Assembly (NCBI RefSeq): GCF_029267015.1
Contig: NZ_JARIEA010000049.1
Location: 1-39,027 of the forward strand
DNA: 39,027 nucleotides
Source of the DNA: Sporosarcina ureae
Lineage (GTDB): Bacteria; Bacillota; Bacilli; Bacillales_A; Planococcaceae
Direction: 5' to 3'
The notes below the pieces were generated by a model. The model saw only the letters and a program-made list of their open reading frames with translations, was not told where the DNA came from and did no database searches. The translations under genes and the position numbers were made by a program. Positions 19,397 to 28,095 of the stretch are shown here, piece by piece; position 1 is the first letter of the stretch; each line of letters begins with the position of its first letter.

Positions 19397-19834
19397 ATGC
19401 CGAACAGTACAAAGGAAATAAAAGTTGCAGCAACTCCGCAACAAGTATGGAGTTTTCTCGTAGATGTAGACCAGTGGGCGCCGCTTATCCCAGGCTATAT
19501 TGAACATGAGAAAATTAATGATCAGCAATTCACATGGAAGTTCCGAGCAGATCTTGGTATGATACAAAAGAATATTGTCATGCAAGTGGATATTACAGAA
19601 CAAGCCGAACGTTCAAAAGTAGCGTTTACTCTAGAAGGTCTGAATGAAAATCTAGAAGGGAACGGAAGCTTTCAAGTAGAAGACGCAACGGGTGCAACAA
19701 GTCTCATAGGTTATCTGGATATTACAGGTAAAGGAATGATGGGATCTGTCATGAATTCCATGATGAAAACGTATGTACCGGAAACAGTAAGTGCGTTGAC
19801 CGAAGCAATAGATTGGAAGCTGACTAGTAAATAG
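19397..19834 (+). CDS. CoxG/SRPBCC-family protein
   Basis: The ATG at 19397 is chosen because GGAAGGTGAG lies 7 bases upstream; an in-frame GTG at 19385 overlaps that site. The 145-residue product resembles the CoxG (carbon monoxide dehydrogenase subunit G) branch of the START/SRPBCC fold: VAATPQQVWSFLVDVDQWAPLIPG at the start, and a C-terminal helix with the GMMGSVMNSMM and VSALTEAIDW segments. These are soluble single-domain proteins with a hydrophobic cavity. No CO dehydrogenase or molybdenum genes are nearby, so a general lipid or hydrophobic-ligand role is as likely as a CoxG role. It seems monocistronic with its own terminator. Confidence 0.8.
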   Translation: MPNSTKEIKVAATPQQVWSFLVDVDQWAPLIPGYIEHEKINDQQFTWKFRADLGMIQKNIVMQVDITEQAERSKVAFTLEGLNENLEGNGSFQVEDATGATSLIGYLDITGKGMMGSVMNSMMKTYVPETVSALTEAIDWKLTSK

Positions 19835-19851
19835 AATATAAATGTTCAATT

Positions 19852-19886
19852 CGTACAGAATCAATTAATCGATTCTGTACGTTTTT
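19852..19886 (+). terminator. Terminator after the CoxG-like gene
   Basis: CGTACAGAATC (19852-19862) pairs perfectly with GATTCTGTACG (19871-19881), followed by TTTT. Confidence 0.88.
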
Positions 19887-19893
19887 ATGTACT

Positions 19894-19911
19894 TGTAAAA
19901 GCCGTTTTTCA
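19894..19911. promoter_or_regulatory. Possible operator or cre-like dyad upstream of fucU
   Basis: TGTAAAAGCCGTTTTTCA is an imperfect palindrome (TG.AAAA/TTTT.CA around a GCCG centre). It is longer than the 14-bp CcpA cre consensus, so a catabolite-control role is only a guess. A TATAAT box lies just downstream at 19921-19926 but lacks a clear -35. Confidence 0.3.
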
Positions 19912-19998
19912 TCAATTAAATATAATAGAATGAAAAATAAGTTCTCTTTTACTGAAAATTTGTTAGAATGAAGTAAAGAAAAGCAAAGGAGAAACAAC

Positions 19999-20445
19999 AT
20001 GCTCAAAAATATTCCCACAAATTTATCACCGGATATAGTAAAAGCATTAATGGAAATGGGACATGGAGATGAAATTTTGGTTGCAGATGGAAATTTCCCG
20101 TCTGCCTCACATACAGATAACACATTGCGTTTGGAAGGTCAGTCAACACTTGAAGTCTTAAAGAGCATTCTGTATTTAATGCCACTTGATGAGTATGAAA
20201 GTCATGCGGTTTTATTGATGCAACCAAAAGAAGACGAAGATACACCTGACATATGGAATAAGTACAACCAGATTTTGAAGAAAACAGGAAACGGTCATAT
20301 ACCAGTATCTACAGTGGATCGTTTTGATTTTTATGAACAAGCCAAGAATGCCTATGCAATAATTGCGACGGGAGAACAGTCGTTGTATGCGAATATCATG
20401 TTAAGGAAAGGCGTTATTAAGAAAGGAGAGGAACTGAAATGTTAG
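19999..20445 (+). CDS. fucU: L-fucose mutarotase (FucU/RbsD family)
   Basis: The 148-residue product interconverts the alpha and beta anomers of L-fucose (or ribose and related sugars), supplying the form used by the isomerase. It shows the family pattern: LMEMGHGDEILVADGNFPS near residue 15, with the expected His and Asp, and YANIMLRKGV at the C-terminus. AAAGGAG precedes the ATG. Its last 7 bases overlap the start of the DeoR regulator, which implies translational coupling. Association with FucI downstream favours FucU over RbsD. Confidence 0.92.
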   Translation: MLKNIPTNLSPDIVKALMEMGHGDEILVADGNFPSASHTDNTLRLEGQSTLEVLKSILYLMPLDEYESHAVLLMQPKEDEDTPDIWNKYNQILKKTGNGHIPVSTVDRFDFYEQAKNAYAIIATGEQSLYANIMLRKGVIKKGEELKC

Positions 20446-21215
20446 CAGGAGTGAGACATCATAAAATTAAAGAAATGGTCGACGAGAAAGGCACTATCCG
20501 TGTGACAGAGTTGAGTAAGATGTTAGGTGTCACCGATGAAACAATCAGAAGAGACTTAGAACGGTTGGAAAGTGAAGGGAAACTGATACGTACACACGGT
20601 GGGGCTATGAGTACGAAAGAAGAGGAAGACGTACCTCATTTTCAAAGAGAAGTAATTCATCAGGATGAGAAAATTAGTGTAGCAAAAGAAGCACTTAAAT
20701 TAATAGAAGAAGAAGATATCATTTTTTTGGATGCGAGTTCATCCGCTCTTTATCTGGCGCGTTTAATCCCAGACATGCGCTTAACAGTTTTGACGAATTC
20801 AATACAGGTTTGTATAGTGTTGTCGGGGCACTCTAAAATCACAGTAATCTCTACAGGTGGTACTCTATCCCCTAGATCTATGTCTTATGTAGGGCAAGCT
20901 GCACTCAATACTCTAGACTTCTATTATGTAGATAAATTCTTCTTTTCTTGTAAAGGATTGGACGAGGCTTGGGGAATAAGTGATGGAAATGAACTACAAG
21001 CATTGGTGAAACAGAAGGTAATTGAAAGAGCGACGGAAAGAATTCTATTATTGGACCATTCAAAGTTAGGAAAAAAGGCGTTTGCTAGAATCTCAAATTG
21101 TTCAGTTATAGACACGATTATCGTGGATTCATATACAAAACAAGAGCGATTAAGTTTTTTAAAAGAACAAGGAACCACAATTCTATATCCTGAAGCAGAA
21201 AAAGCAAACCATTAA
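20439..21215 (+). CDS. DeoR-family transcriptional regulator of the fucose operon
   Basis: The 258-residue product has an N-terminal DeoR helix-turn-helix (VTELSKMLGVTDETIRRDLE, about 23-42), the RTHGGA motif after it, and a DeoR C-terminal sensor domain with the DASSSALYLA motif (about 98-107). DeoR proteins usually repress sugar operons and are released by a phosphorylated sugar intermediate. AAAGGAGAGG lies before the ATG, inside the end of fucU. Position next to fucU and before the importer indicates that it controls this operon, probably through the direct repeats at 21281-21317; that link is inferred. Confidence 0.92.
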   Translation: MLAGVRHHKIKEMVDEKGTIRVTELSKMLGVTDETIRRDLERLESEGKLIRTHGGAMSTKEEEDVPHFQREVIHQDEKISVAKEALKLIEEEDIIFLDASSSALYLARLIPDMRLTVLTNSIQVCIVLSGHSKITVISTGGTLSPRSMSYVGQAALNTLDFYYVDKFFFSCKGLDEAWGISDGNELQALVKQKVIERATERILLLDHSKLGKKAFARISNCSVIDTIIVDSYTKQERLSFLKEQGTTILYPEAEKANH

Positions 21216-21250
21216 CAAGGGTTTCTTTTTTGTAATTGTGAAAATACTAA

Positions 21251-21279
21251 TTGCGTTTAGTTTAAGCATCATATATAAT
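21251..21279 (+). promoter_or_regulatory. Putative sigma-A promoter of the importer and catabolic genes
   Basis: A perfect -10 TATAAT (21274-21279) lies 17 bp after TTGCGT (21251-21256), which matches only the TTG of the -35 consensus. Confidence 0.5.
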
Positions 21280-21280
21280 C

Positions 21281-21317
21281 AACAATAATAAAGAAAAACA
21301 AACAATAACAAAGAAAA
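21281..21317 (+). promoter_or_regulatory. Direct-repeat operator candidate for the DeoR regulator
   Basis: AACAATAATAAAGAAAA (21281) and AACAATAACAAAGAAAA (21301) differ at one of 17 bases and start 20 bp apart, just after the -10 box. DeoR-family operators are often direct repeats at the transcription start, so repression by the regulator encoded just upstream is a reasonable inference. Confidence 0.5.
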
Positions 21318-21337
21318 TATGTTTTAGGAGTGAGTAC

Positions 21338-22837
21338 ATGAATCCTGTTTTGCTTTCAATGAAAAATATTTCGAAATCATTTCCTGGAGTAAAAGCGCTA
21401 TCTAATGTGGATTTAGAACTCAGGCATGGCGAAGTACTTGCTTTAGTAGGCGAAAATGGTGCGGGCAAATCAACAATGATGAAAATATTGAACGGAATCT
21501 ATTCAAAAGATGAAGGACAAATTTTGTTGGAAGGTAAAGAAGTCAATATTGAAAATATTAATCAGGCTCAAGAATTGGGTATATCGATCATTCATCAAGA
21601 GCTGAACTTAATGAGAGACTTGACAGTTGCTGAGAATATTTTTATCGGCCGCGAACCTAGAAGTGCGTTCAACTTCTTTTTAAAAGATAAAGAGCTGAAT
21701 AATAAAGCTGCTGATTTATTTAAGAGATTAAATATTGAGTTAAACCCTCATGCAAAGGTAGCAGATTTAACCATTGCTAAGCAACAAATGGTCGAAATAG
21801 CGAAAGCGCTTTCATTTAACTCGAAAATAATTATTATGGATGAGCCCACGACAGCCTTGACTGAAACTGAAATTGATTCGTTATTCGTTACAATTGAAGG
21901 CTTGCGTGCAGATGGCGTTGGAGTCATTTACATATCTCACAGAATGGATGAACTAAAGAGAATCACAGATAGAATAACAGTTATGCGTGATGGAACCTAC
22001 ATCGATACTTTGGTAACGAAAGATATCGAGATGAGTAAGATTATACAGTTGATGGTCGGTCGGCAAGTTTACATAGAGTCAAAGCCCACTTCAATCAACG
22101 ATAATCAAGAGACGATTCTAAAATTGGATAATGTTTCAACAAAAGATCATTTGAAAAATGTGTCATTTGAGTTGAGAAAAGGAGAAATACTGGGATTTTC
22201 AGGACTAATGGGAGCAGGACGAACAGAAGTAGCCAGAGCGATTTTTGGTGCAGATAAAATTGAAAGCGGTTGCATTTATCTAAATGGTCAAGAAGTTAAA
22301 ATTAAGTCTCCTAAACAGGCAGTTGAGATGGGAATTGGCTATGTCTCTGAGGATCGTAAGCATTTAGGGTTATTAGTAGATATGGATGTGAAAACTAATA
22401 TGGCTATGGCTACTATCAGAGATTTCACTAAAGGTAGATTTATAGTGAGTCAAAGGAAAATGGAGAAAATAGCAAATGGATATGTAAAAGAGTTAAAGAT
22501 TAAAACACCTTCTGTACATCAAAAGATCCGATTCCTTTCAGGGGGAAATCAACAGAAAGTAGTCATCGCGAAATGGTTGTTGAGAAACTGCGATATCTTG
22601 ATTTTTGACGAACCAACCAGAGGTATAGATGTTGGTGCCAAAGGAGAAATATACAAACTCATAGATGAATTAGCGGAAAGTGGGATGGCGATAATCATGA
22701 TTTCATCTGAACTGCCGGAAGTGTTGCGTATGAGTCATCGAGTTATTGTCATGTCGGAAGGACGAATAACTGGTGAACTATCATCTGCTGAAGCTACTCA
22801 GGAAAAGATCATGGAGTATGCCACAACCGTGAATTAA
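21338..22837 (+). CDS. Ribose-type sugar ABC transporter, duplicated ATP-binding protein
   Basis: The 499-residue protein is of the RbsA/MglA type with two ABC domains. The first has Walker A GENGAGKST (about 38-46) and Walker B IIIMDEPTTALT; its signature is degenerate (LTIAKQQMVEIAKAL). The second has a degenerate A-loop (GLMGAGRTEVAR), signature LSGGNQQKV and Walker B ILIFDEPTRGID, the asymmetric pattern typical of this family. It energises uptake of a pentose or 6-deoxyhexose through the permease encoded next. TAGGAGTGAG precedes the ATG. It is the first gene after the promoter and direct repeats. Substrate L-fucose is inferred from FucU and FucI. Confidence 0.93.
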   Translation: MNPVLLSMKNISKSFPGVKALSNVDLELRHGEVLALVGENGAGKSTMMKILNGIYSKDEGQILLEGKEVNIENINQAQELGISIIHQELNLMRDLTVAENIFIGREPRSAFNFFLKDKELNNKAADLFKRLNIELNPHAKVADLTIAKQQMVEIAKALSFNSKIIIMDEPTTALTETEIDSLFVTIEGLRADGVGVIYISHRMDELKRITDRITVMRDGTYIDTLVTKDIEMSKIIQLMVGRQVYIESKPTSINDNQETILKLDNVSTKDHLKNVSFELRKGEILGFSGLMGAGRTEVARAIFGADKIESGCIYLNGQEVKIKSPKQAVEMGIGYVSEDRKHLGLLVDMDVKTNMAMATIRDFTKGRFIVSQRKMEKIANGYVKELKIKTPSVHQKIRFLSGGNQQKVVIAKWLLRNCDILIFDEPTRGIDVGAKGEIYKLIDELAESGMAIIMISSELPEVLRMSHRVIVMSEGRITGELSSAEATQEKIMEYATTVN

Positions 22838-22855
22838 AGAATGGAGTGAACGGAT

Positions 22856-23854
22856 TTGAGTATGAATACAATTGCGAATGAAGAAAAAAACAAGGTGTCA
22901 GGTAAATTCAAAATTTCATCTGGAGCTATACAGCAGATTTTAGCCTTTGCTAGTTTAATTGCACTTGTAATTTTCTTCTCTATTGCATCTGGAAGTTTCC
23001 TTCAATACAGCAATGTTATTGGGATTTTACTTTCAACTGCAGTTATAGGGATTTTAGCGTTGGGTGCTACATTTGTCATCATTACAGGCGGTATTGATTT
23101 ATCCGTCGGTACAGTAATGACCTTGTCGTCTGTCATGATTGGAGTGATCGTCGTAAATGGCGGTATGCCAATATGGGTAGGAATCATCGGTGGTATTTTA
23201 ACAGGTGCATTATGTGGTCTGTTAAGTGGATTTGCTATCGCAAAGCTAAATATTCCGCCATTCATAGCGACATTGGCAATGATGATGATCGCGAAAGGTT
23301 TGGCATTGGTGATTTCCAGTGCAGCACCCATTTACTTCAGTGATCATGAGAATTTCACGAAAATCTCATTAGGCTCTATCACACCAGGTATCGAAGTTCC
23401 GAACGCTATTCTGATTTTCTTCATCATGGCAATCATCGGCGGAATCATTTTAAGTAAAACAATCCTCGGACGATACAACTTTGCTATCGGTAGTAATGAG
23501 GAAGCAACAAGATTATCAGGTGTAAACGTAAACTTCTGGAAGATGTCTATTTATACATTAGCTGGAGCATTTACTGGCGTAGCAGGTGTTCTAATGGCAG
23601 CGCGTTTGAACTCTGCGCAACCAGCACTAGGCCAAGGGTATGAATTGGAAGCGATTGCAGCTGTTGTAATTGGCGGTACTTCGCTTAGCGGAGGTAAAGG
23701 TACGATTGTAGGAACCGTGATCGGGGCTCTCATCATGAGCGTCTTGACGAATGGTCTCCGGATTATGTCTATACCACAAGAATGGCAGACGGTGGTTGTA
23801 GGTTTAGTAATCATCTTGGCTGTCTATGCGGATACTTTGCGTAAGAAAGATTAA
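22856..23854 (+). CDS. Ribose-type sugar ABC transporter permease
   Basis: The 332-residue protein of the RbsC/AraH family has about 8-10 hydrophobic segments and family motifs ITGGIDLSVGTVMTLSSVM, NIPPFIATLAMM, and AVVIGGTSLSGGKGTI. The TTG at 22856 is favoured over the ATG at 22862 because GGAGTGA lies 6 bases before it. It forms the membrane channel with the ATPase encoded upstream and receives sugar from the lipoprotein encoded next. Confidence 0.93.
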   Translation: MSMNTIANEEKNKVSGKFKISSGAIQQILAFASLIALVIFFSIASGSFLQYSNVIGILLSTAVIGILALGATFVIITGGIDLSVGTVMTLSSVMIGVIVVNGGMPIWVGIIGGILTGALCGLLSGFAIAKLNIPPFIATLAMMMIAKGLALVISSAAPIYFSDHENFTKISLGSITPGIEVPNAILIFFIMAIIGGIILSKTILGRYNFAIGSNEEATRLSGVNVNFWKMSIYTLAGAFTGVAGVLMAARLNSAQPALGQGYELEAIAAVVIGGTSLSGGKGTIVGTVIGALIMSVLTNGLRIMSIPQEWQTVVVGLVIILAVYADTLRKKD

Positions 23855-23917
23855 TTGATGATTGGAATTAGGATACAAAATACTAATAAAACGAAATGGG
23901 AAAGAGGAGGAGTTTTT

Positions 23918-24898
23918 ATGAAGAAGAAAATGGGGTTATTGAGTGGGGTTCTCGCAACATCATTGTTATTCGCTGCATGTTCTGATGATGGAGCAAGTGG
24001 AGATGGGGCAGGCGAAATCGAAGAAGGAAAGCCATATGTAGCAGTTGTTTCCAAAGGCTTCCAGCATCAGTTTTGGCAAGCGGTAAAGCAAGGTGCGGAA
24101 GAAGCTGCTGAAGAATTTGATGTAAGCCTTACGTTTGAAGGACCTGAAAGTGAGTCTCAAGTAGATAAACAAGTAGAGATGCTACAAGCAGCACTGGATA
24201 AAAAGCCAGATGCAATCGGTTTCGCAGCTTTGGATTCGAAGGCAGCTTCTCCTTTATTGAAAGAAGCTGACAGTAAGGATATTCCAATCATTGCATTTGA
24301 TTCAGGTGTAGATAGTGATATTCCTTTGGCTACAGCTTCTACAGATAATAGAGCAGCTGCAGCATTAGCAGCTGATAAAATGGCGGAAGCGATTGGTGAA
24401 GAAGGTAAAGTGGCATTGATTGTTCATGATCAGACATCTGTAACAGGAACTGATCGACGAGATGGTTTTAAAGAGCAGATCGAATCAAAGTATCCCAAAA
24501 TTGAAATCGTAGATATCCAATATGGTGCAGGTGACCATTTGAAATCAACTGACTTGGCAAAAGCAGTTATGCAGGCACACCCTGATTTAAAAGGTATGTT
24601 CGGTTCAAATGAAGGGTCAGCTATTGGAGTAGTTAACGCAGTCAATGAATTAAATAAAGGCGGAAAAATCACGATTATTGGATTTGACTCAGGGAAACAG
24701 CAACTTGACGCGGTTAAAAGTGGCGTAATGACTGGAGCGGTTACTCAAAATCCAGTAGGAATTGGATATGAAACAGTTAAAGCAGCAGTTGAAGCACTTG
24801 ATGGTAAAGAGCTTGAGAAGGTAATCGACACTGGTTTCTACTGGTATGACAAAGATAATATTGACGATGAAGAGATCCAGGCAGCTGTGTACCAATGA
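23918..24898 (+). CDS. Sugar-binding lipoprotein of the ABC importer (RbsB-like)
   Basis: The ATG at 23918 follows AGAGGAGGAG by 6-7 bases; upstream in-frame ATGs at 23855 lack a ribosome site and would spoil the signal peptide. The 326-residue product has a lipoprotein signal with lipobox LFAAC (Cys near residue 21), then a periplasmic-binding-protein type I fold (Peripla_BP_4) with ALDSKAASPLLKEA, TGTDRRDGFKEQI and FGSNEGSAIGVVNAV. Tethered to the membrane, it captures the sugar for the permease. It closes the transport module, since a strong terminator follows at once. Confidence 0.93.
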   Translation: MKKKMGLLSGVLATSLLFAACSDDGASGDGAGEIEEGKPYVAVVSKGFQHQFWQAVKQGAEEAAEEFDVSLTFEGPESESQVDKQVEMLQAALDKKPDAIGFAALDSKAASPLLKEADSKDIPIIAFDSGVDSDIPLATASTDNRAAAALAADKMAEAIGEEGKVALIVHDQTSVTGTDRRDGFKEQIESKYPKIEIVDIQYGAGDHLKSTDLAKAVMQAHPDLKGMFGSNEGSAIGVVNAVNELNKGGKITIIGFDSGKQQLDAVKSGVMTGAVTQNPVGIGYETVKAAVEALDGKELEKVIDTGFYWYDKDNIDDEEIQAAVYQ

Positions 24899-24904
24899 TC
24901 TACT

Positions 24905-24943
24905 AAAGAAACTGGGATCCGAGTGGTTCCCAGTTTCTTTTCC
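24905..24943 (+). terminator. Strong terminator inside the operon, after the importer genes
   Basis: AAAGAAACTGGGA (24905-24917) pairs with TCCCAGTTTCTTT (24928-24940), a perfect 13-bp stem with a U-rich tail. It lies between the binding lipoprotein and the catabolic genes, which have no obvious promoter of their own. Confidence 0.88.
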
Positions 24944-24970
24944 TAAAAACTAGAGAAAGAGGTGATGATC

Positions 24971-25942
24971 TTGAAGCAGCTGAGATGGGGAATTATTGGT
25001 GCGGCAAATATAGCGGAGCAGCAAATAATCCCAGCAATTTTGGATAGTAAAGGTGGAGTAATCATAGCCATTGCAAGCCGAAGTGGTAAGGCTAACGATA
25101 TGCGGAAAAAATTTAAAATCCCCTTCGTGACGGCCGATTATGATGAGTTATTCTCTATGGATGAAGTGGATGCTGTATACATAGCAACACCCAACTCAAC
25201 GCATAGCGAATTAATCAAAAAAGCGGTTTCTGCAGGTAAGCATGTGTTATGTGAAAAACCGATTGTTTTAAAGAAGAATGAACTAGAAGAAATCTTTCAT
25301 CTAGCAGATCATCATGACGTTTATGTCATGGAAGCGATGATGTATAGGTTCCATCCGCAGATGAAGGCTTGTAGGGATTTGCTACTCTCTGGAGTGATTG
25401 GTGATGTCGTGACCATGTATACAAAGTTTCATTTCAGGTTGGAGAATTGGGACTCGGATATTCGAACAAGCAGTCATTTAGGAGGAGGAGCAATCAACGA
25501 CTTAGGTTGTTACTGCATAAACGCCGCCAGCTATCTTCTGCAGAGTAAACCTAAATCCATACAGGTAAAGAATTCGATTCACAGACAAGTAGAGGTAGAC
25601 ACGCATGTTTCTATGTTTTTACATTATGCAACAGGAGAAATTGTGATTAGCGATTGCAGCTTCCACTCGCCGATGAATACTGAAATAGAAGTGATAGGAA
25701 CACTTGGAACAATTAAGATGCCGCATGCATTCCGTCCTGATATAAACAATGACGTGGGTGAAATCTATATACATACGAATGATAGGAAAGAAATAATAAC
25801 TTTCCAAGCTAAGTCTTATGTAGAGCAAGTAAACAGTTTCCAGGAAGCAATTCGTACAAAAAGCGAGCTGCCCTACAGTAGAGAAGAAATGATTGGTCAG
25901 GCTGACTTATTGGAAAAGGTATTTGTTAGGTTGAGTAGATAA
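24971..25942 (+). CDS. Gfo/Idh/MocA-family oxidoreductase
   Basis: An NAD(P)-dependent sugar dehydrogenase fold: Rossmann motif GIIGAANIAEQQIIPAI at the start, catalytic-region EKPIVL (about residue 97) and a C-terminal substrate domain with the GGGAINDLGCYCIN motif. The TTG at 24971 is the most likely start (AGAGGTG 8 bases away); GTG at 24962 and ATG at 24965 in the same frame overlap the ribosome site. The substrate is unknown; it could oxidise or epimerise a deoxyhexose or a related inositol-like sugar entering by the same importer. It is the first gene after the internal terminator and 16 bp upstream of the aldolase gene. Confidence 0.88.
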   Translation: MKQLRWGIIGAANIAEQQIIPAILDSKGGVIIAIASRSGKANDMRKKFKIPFVTADYDELFSMDEVDAVYIATPNSTHSELIKKAVSAGKHVLCEKPIVLKKNELEEIFHLADHHDVYVMEAMMYRFHPQMKACRDLLLSGVIGDVVTMYTKFHFRLENWDSDIRTSSHLGGGAINDLGCYCINAASYLLQSKPKSIQVKNSIHRQVEVDTHVSMFLHYATGEIVISDCSFHSPMNTEIEVIGTLGTIKMPHAFRPDINNDVGEIYIHTNDRKEIITFQAKSYVEQVNSFQEAIRTKSELPYSREEMIGQADLLEKVFVRLSR

Positions 25943-25958
25943 TGAGGAGAGTGGAGTT

Positions 25959-26612
25959 ATGTCAGTTGAAATACTGCAAGATCTCAATAAATATGCAAAG
26001 GCTTTAGTGAATTCCGGCCTGGTCGTAGGGGCTGGAGGAAACTTGAGTATGCGTGACGGGGAGTATATGTATATTTCTCCAAGCGGATTCGATTTGAAGG
26101 AGATTGAAGAAAGTTGGGTGAAAGTGCACATCGGAACGGGGGAAGTTTTAGGAGATTTGAAGCCGTCATCTGAAGTTCTTATGCACTTAGAATGCTTTAG
26201 GAAAAATAATGAAATCAAAGCCGTACTACATGCACATCCAACATATTCGGTCGGTGTATCTTCAGCGGGTAAAGATATTTTGCCGATGTTCCCGGATTTC
26301 CCAGCGATGGTGAAGAGAATTAAATATATGGATTACGTCATTCCAACAACGAGTGTGCTGGCTGATGCGGTATCCGAATTAATTGAGGATACGGATGCAA
26401 TTGTCATGCGTAACCATGGTGTATTGACGGTTGGGCGAACAATGAAAGAAGCTTTCTTCTTCATGCAACTAATCGAGGAAGCAGCGAAAGTGTATTATAT
26501 CAGTTCAACAATGGGGACTCCACGTGTGTTAACAGATGAAGAATGTGATGAATTACGAAATCTATCTGCAGAAACTTACCGTTCTAAACTATTGCAAGAA
26601 AAGAGGGAGTAA
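25959..26612 (+). CDS. fucA: Class II aldolase, L-fuculose-1-phosphate aldolase-like
   Basis: The 217-residue product is the size of FucA, a zinc enzyme that splits L-fuculose 1-phosphate into DHAP and L-lactaldehyde. Zinc ligands are visible in HAHPTYSVG (about residues 89-97) and RNHGVLTVG (about 148-156), with the phosphate-site segment GAGGNLSMR (about 24-32). GGAGAGTGGAG precedes the ATG, and its stop is 1 base before the kinase ATG. Related aldolases act on other ketose 1-phosphates, so specificity rests on the neighbours FucI and FucU. Confidence 0.9.
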   Translation: MSVEILQDLNKYAKALVNSGLVVGAGGNLSMRDGEYMYISPSGFDLKEIEESWVKVHIGTGEVLGDLKPSSEVLMHLECFRKNNEIKAVLHAHPTYSVGVSSAGKDILPMFPDFPAMVKRIKYMDYVIPTTSVLADAVSELIEDTDAIVMRNHGVLTVGRTMKEAFFFMQLIEEAAKVYYISSTMGTPRVLTDEECDELRNLSAETYRSKLLQEKRE

Positions 26613-26613
26613 T

Positions 26614-28083
26614 ATGTCGCAAGTTTTATCATTTGATATTGGCGCATCGAATGGAAGATTAGTCCGTCACTTTTTTGACGGTACTTGCATCACTAGTGAG
26701 GTCGTTCATCGTTTCGATAATAAGCCAGTCTTGAAAGAGGGAAACTTTCATTGGGATTTCAATTACCTAATGGATGAAATCTTTACATCCCTCAGAAAAG
26801 CACAAACATCTCCTGATGATAAAGCTGTAAGTGTGGGTTTCGATACATGGGGAGTAGACTTTGGTGCAATTGATCACTCAGGAAATTTATTGTTTGAGCC
26901 ATATTCATATCGAGATGACCATACGATTCCTTATATGATCGAGACATTGAAGAATATTGATGAATATGAACTTTTTAAAAGAACAGGCAATGGAGTTTCT
27001 TCTATTAATACGCTATTCCAGTTGAAAGCAATAGTGGAGAAAGAAGAATTTGAAAGTGCCGCCCATCTTTTGATGATGCCCACACTTTTACAGTATCAGC
27101 TGACAGGCATTCCCGTTAATGAATTTACGATTAGTTCGACTAGTCAAATGCTTCGGGCGGGAGAAAAAGAATGGAATACAGATCTATTAGCACAAGTACT
27201 GAATAAAGAACTGCCTCTTACTGCTATTCAGTTGCCACACCAAATAATTGGACCTGTTTTAAATAAAATTATGCAAAAAGAGAATATCAAGCCTATAGAT
27301 GTCGTGCTCACTCCAGGACATGATACTGCATGCGCTTTATCGGCACTGCCTATGCTTATTGAAAAATCGTTTTTCATGAGTATCGGCACATGGACGGTCA
27401 TAGGAACAGAAACATATGATCCGATCGTTACTGAAGAAGCTTTTGAAACAGGGTTTACAAATGAAGGAACAAGCGAGGGTACATATCGTTTCCAAAATAA
27501 CAGTATGGGTTTTTGGATCATGCAGGTACTCCGTAGAGAATGGAAGCAAGCGAGTCACGAGATAGATTATCTAATAGAAGATCAATTAGTTCGCGATAGT
27601 TCGTTTTCAGAAATGTATATCGATCCAAATGCAGATATGTTTTTTAATCCACCATCTATGATTGATGCAATTGAACAGTTTTGCACTCAAACAAATCAAA
27701 AAAAGCCTGAATCTATACAAGAAATAATTCGTTGTGTATTGGAGAGTATGGCTTTGAGCTACGCGCATACTGTTCATCAATTGGAACATCAAGTCGGCTA
27801 TTCTGCCCAAGCGATATACGCTGCTGGCGGAGGAATCCAAAATAAGCACTTATGCCAATTTATTTCGAACGCTACTATGAAACAAGTGATTACAGGACCT
27901 GTCGAGTCAAGTTCATTAGGAAATGGCTTATCACAGTTGCGTGCTCTTGGCTTGATTTCAACCTTGCAAGAAGGTAGAGAAATCATATCTAATTCTATTG
28001 AACAAGAAGAGTTTCACCCTATGAATACAGAACATTGGATGAAATCCATACATTATTTTGAAAAGAATATATTGAAGAGATGA
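26614..28083 (+). CDS. RhaB-type FGGY sugar kinase, probable L-fuculokinase/rhamnulokinase
   Basis: The ATG at 26614 follows AGAGGGAG and gives 489 residues, the usual RhaB length. Features are the N-terminal ATPase fold LSFDIGASNGRLV, the RhaB-type GFDTWGVDFG (about 79-88), the catalytic aspartate region TPGHDTACALS, and GGGIQN in the C-terminal nucleotide fold. The enzyme phosphorylates the ketose on O1. Since no rhamnose isomerase is present but FucI is, L-fuculose is the likelier substrate, although the sequence type is that of rhamnulokinase. Confidence 0.9.
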   Translation: MSQVLSFDIGASNGRLVRHFFDGTCITSEVVHRFDNKPVLKEGNFHWDFNYLMDEIFTSLRKAQTSPDDKAVSVGFDTWGVDFGAIDHSGNLLFEPYSYRDDHTIPYMIETLKNIDEYELFKRTGNGVSSINTLFQLKAIVEKEEFESAAHLLMMPTLLQYQLTGIPVNEFTISSTSQMLRAGEKEWNTDLLAQVLNKELPLTAIQLPHQIIGPVLNKIMQKENIKPIDVVLTPGHDTACALSALPMLIEKSFFMSIGTWTVIGTETYDPIVTEEAFETGFTNEGTSEGTYRFQNNSMGFWIMQVLRREWKQASHEIDYLIEDQLVRDSSFSEMYIDPNADMFFNPPSMIDAIEQFCTQTNQKKPESIQEIIRCVLESMALSYAHTVHQLEHQVGYSAQAIYAAGGGIQNKHLCQFISNATMKQVITGPVESSSLGNGLSQLRALGLISTLQEGREIISNSIEQEEFHPMNTEHWMKSIHYFEKNILKR

Positions 28084-28095
28084 GGAGATCAAGAA

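Noticed and set aside
19894-19911. Firm CcpA cre site
   Set aside because: It does not match the 14-bp cre spacing; kept only as a weak dyad.
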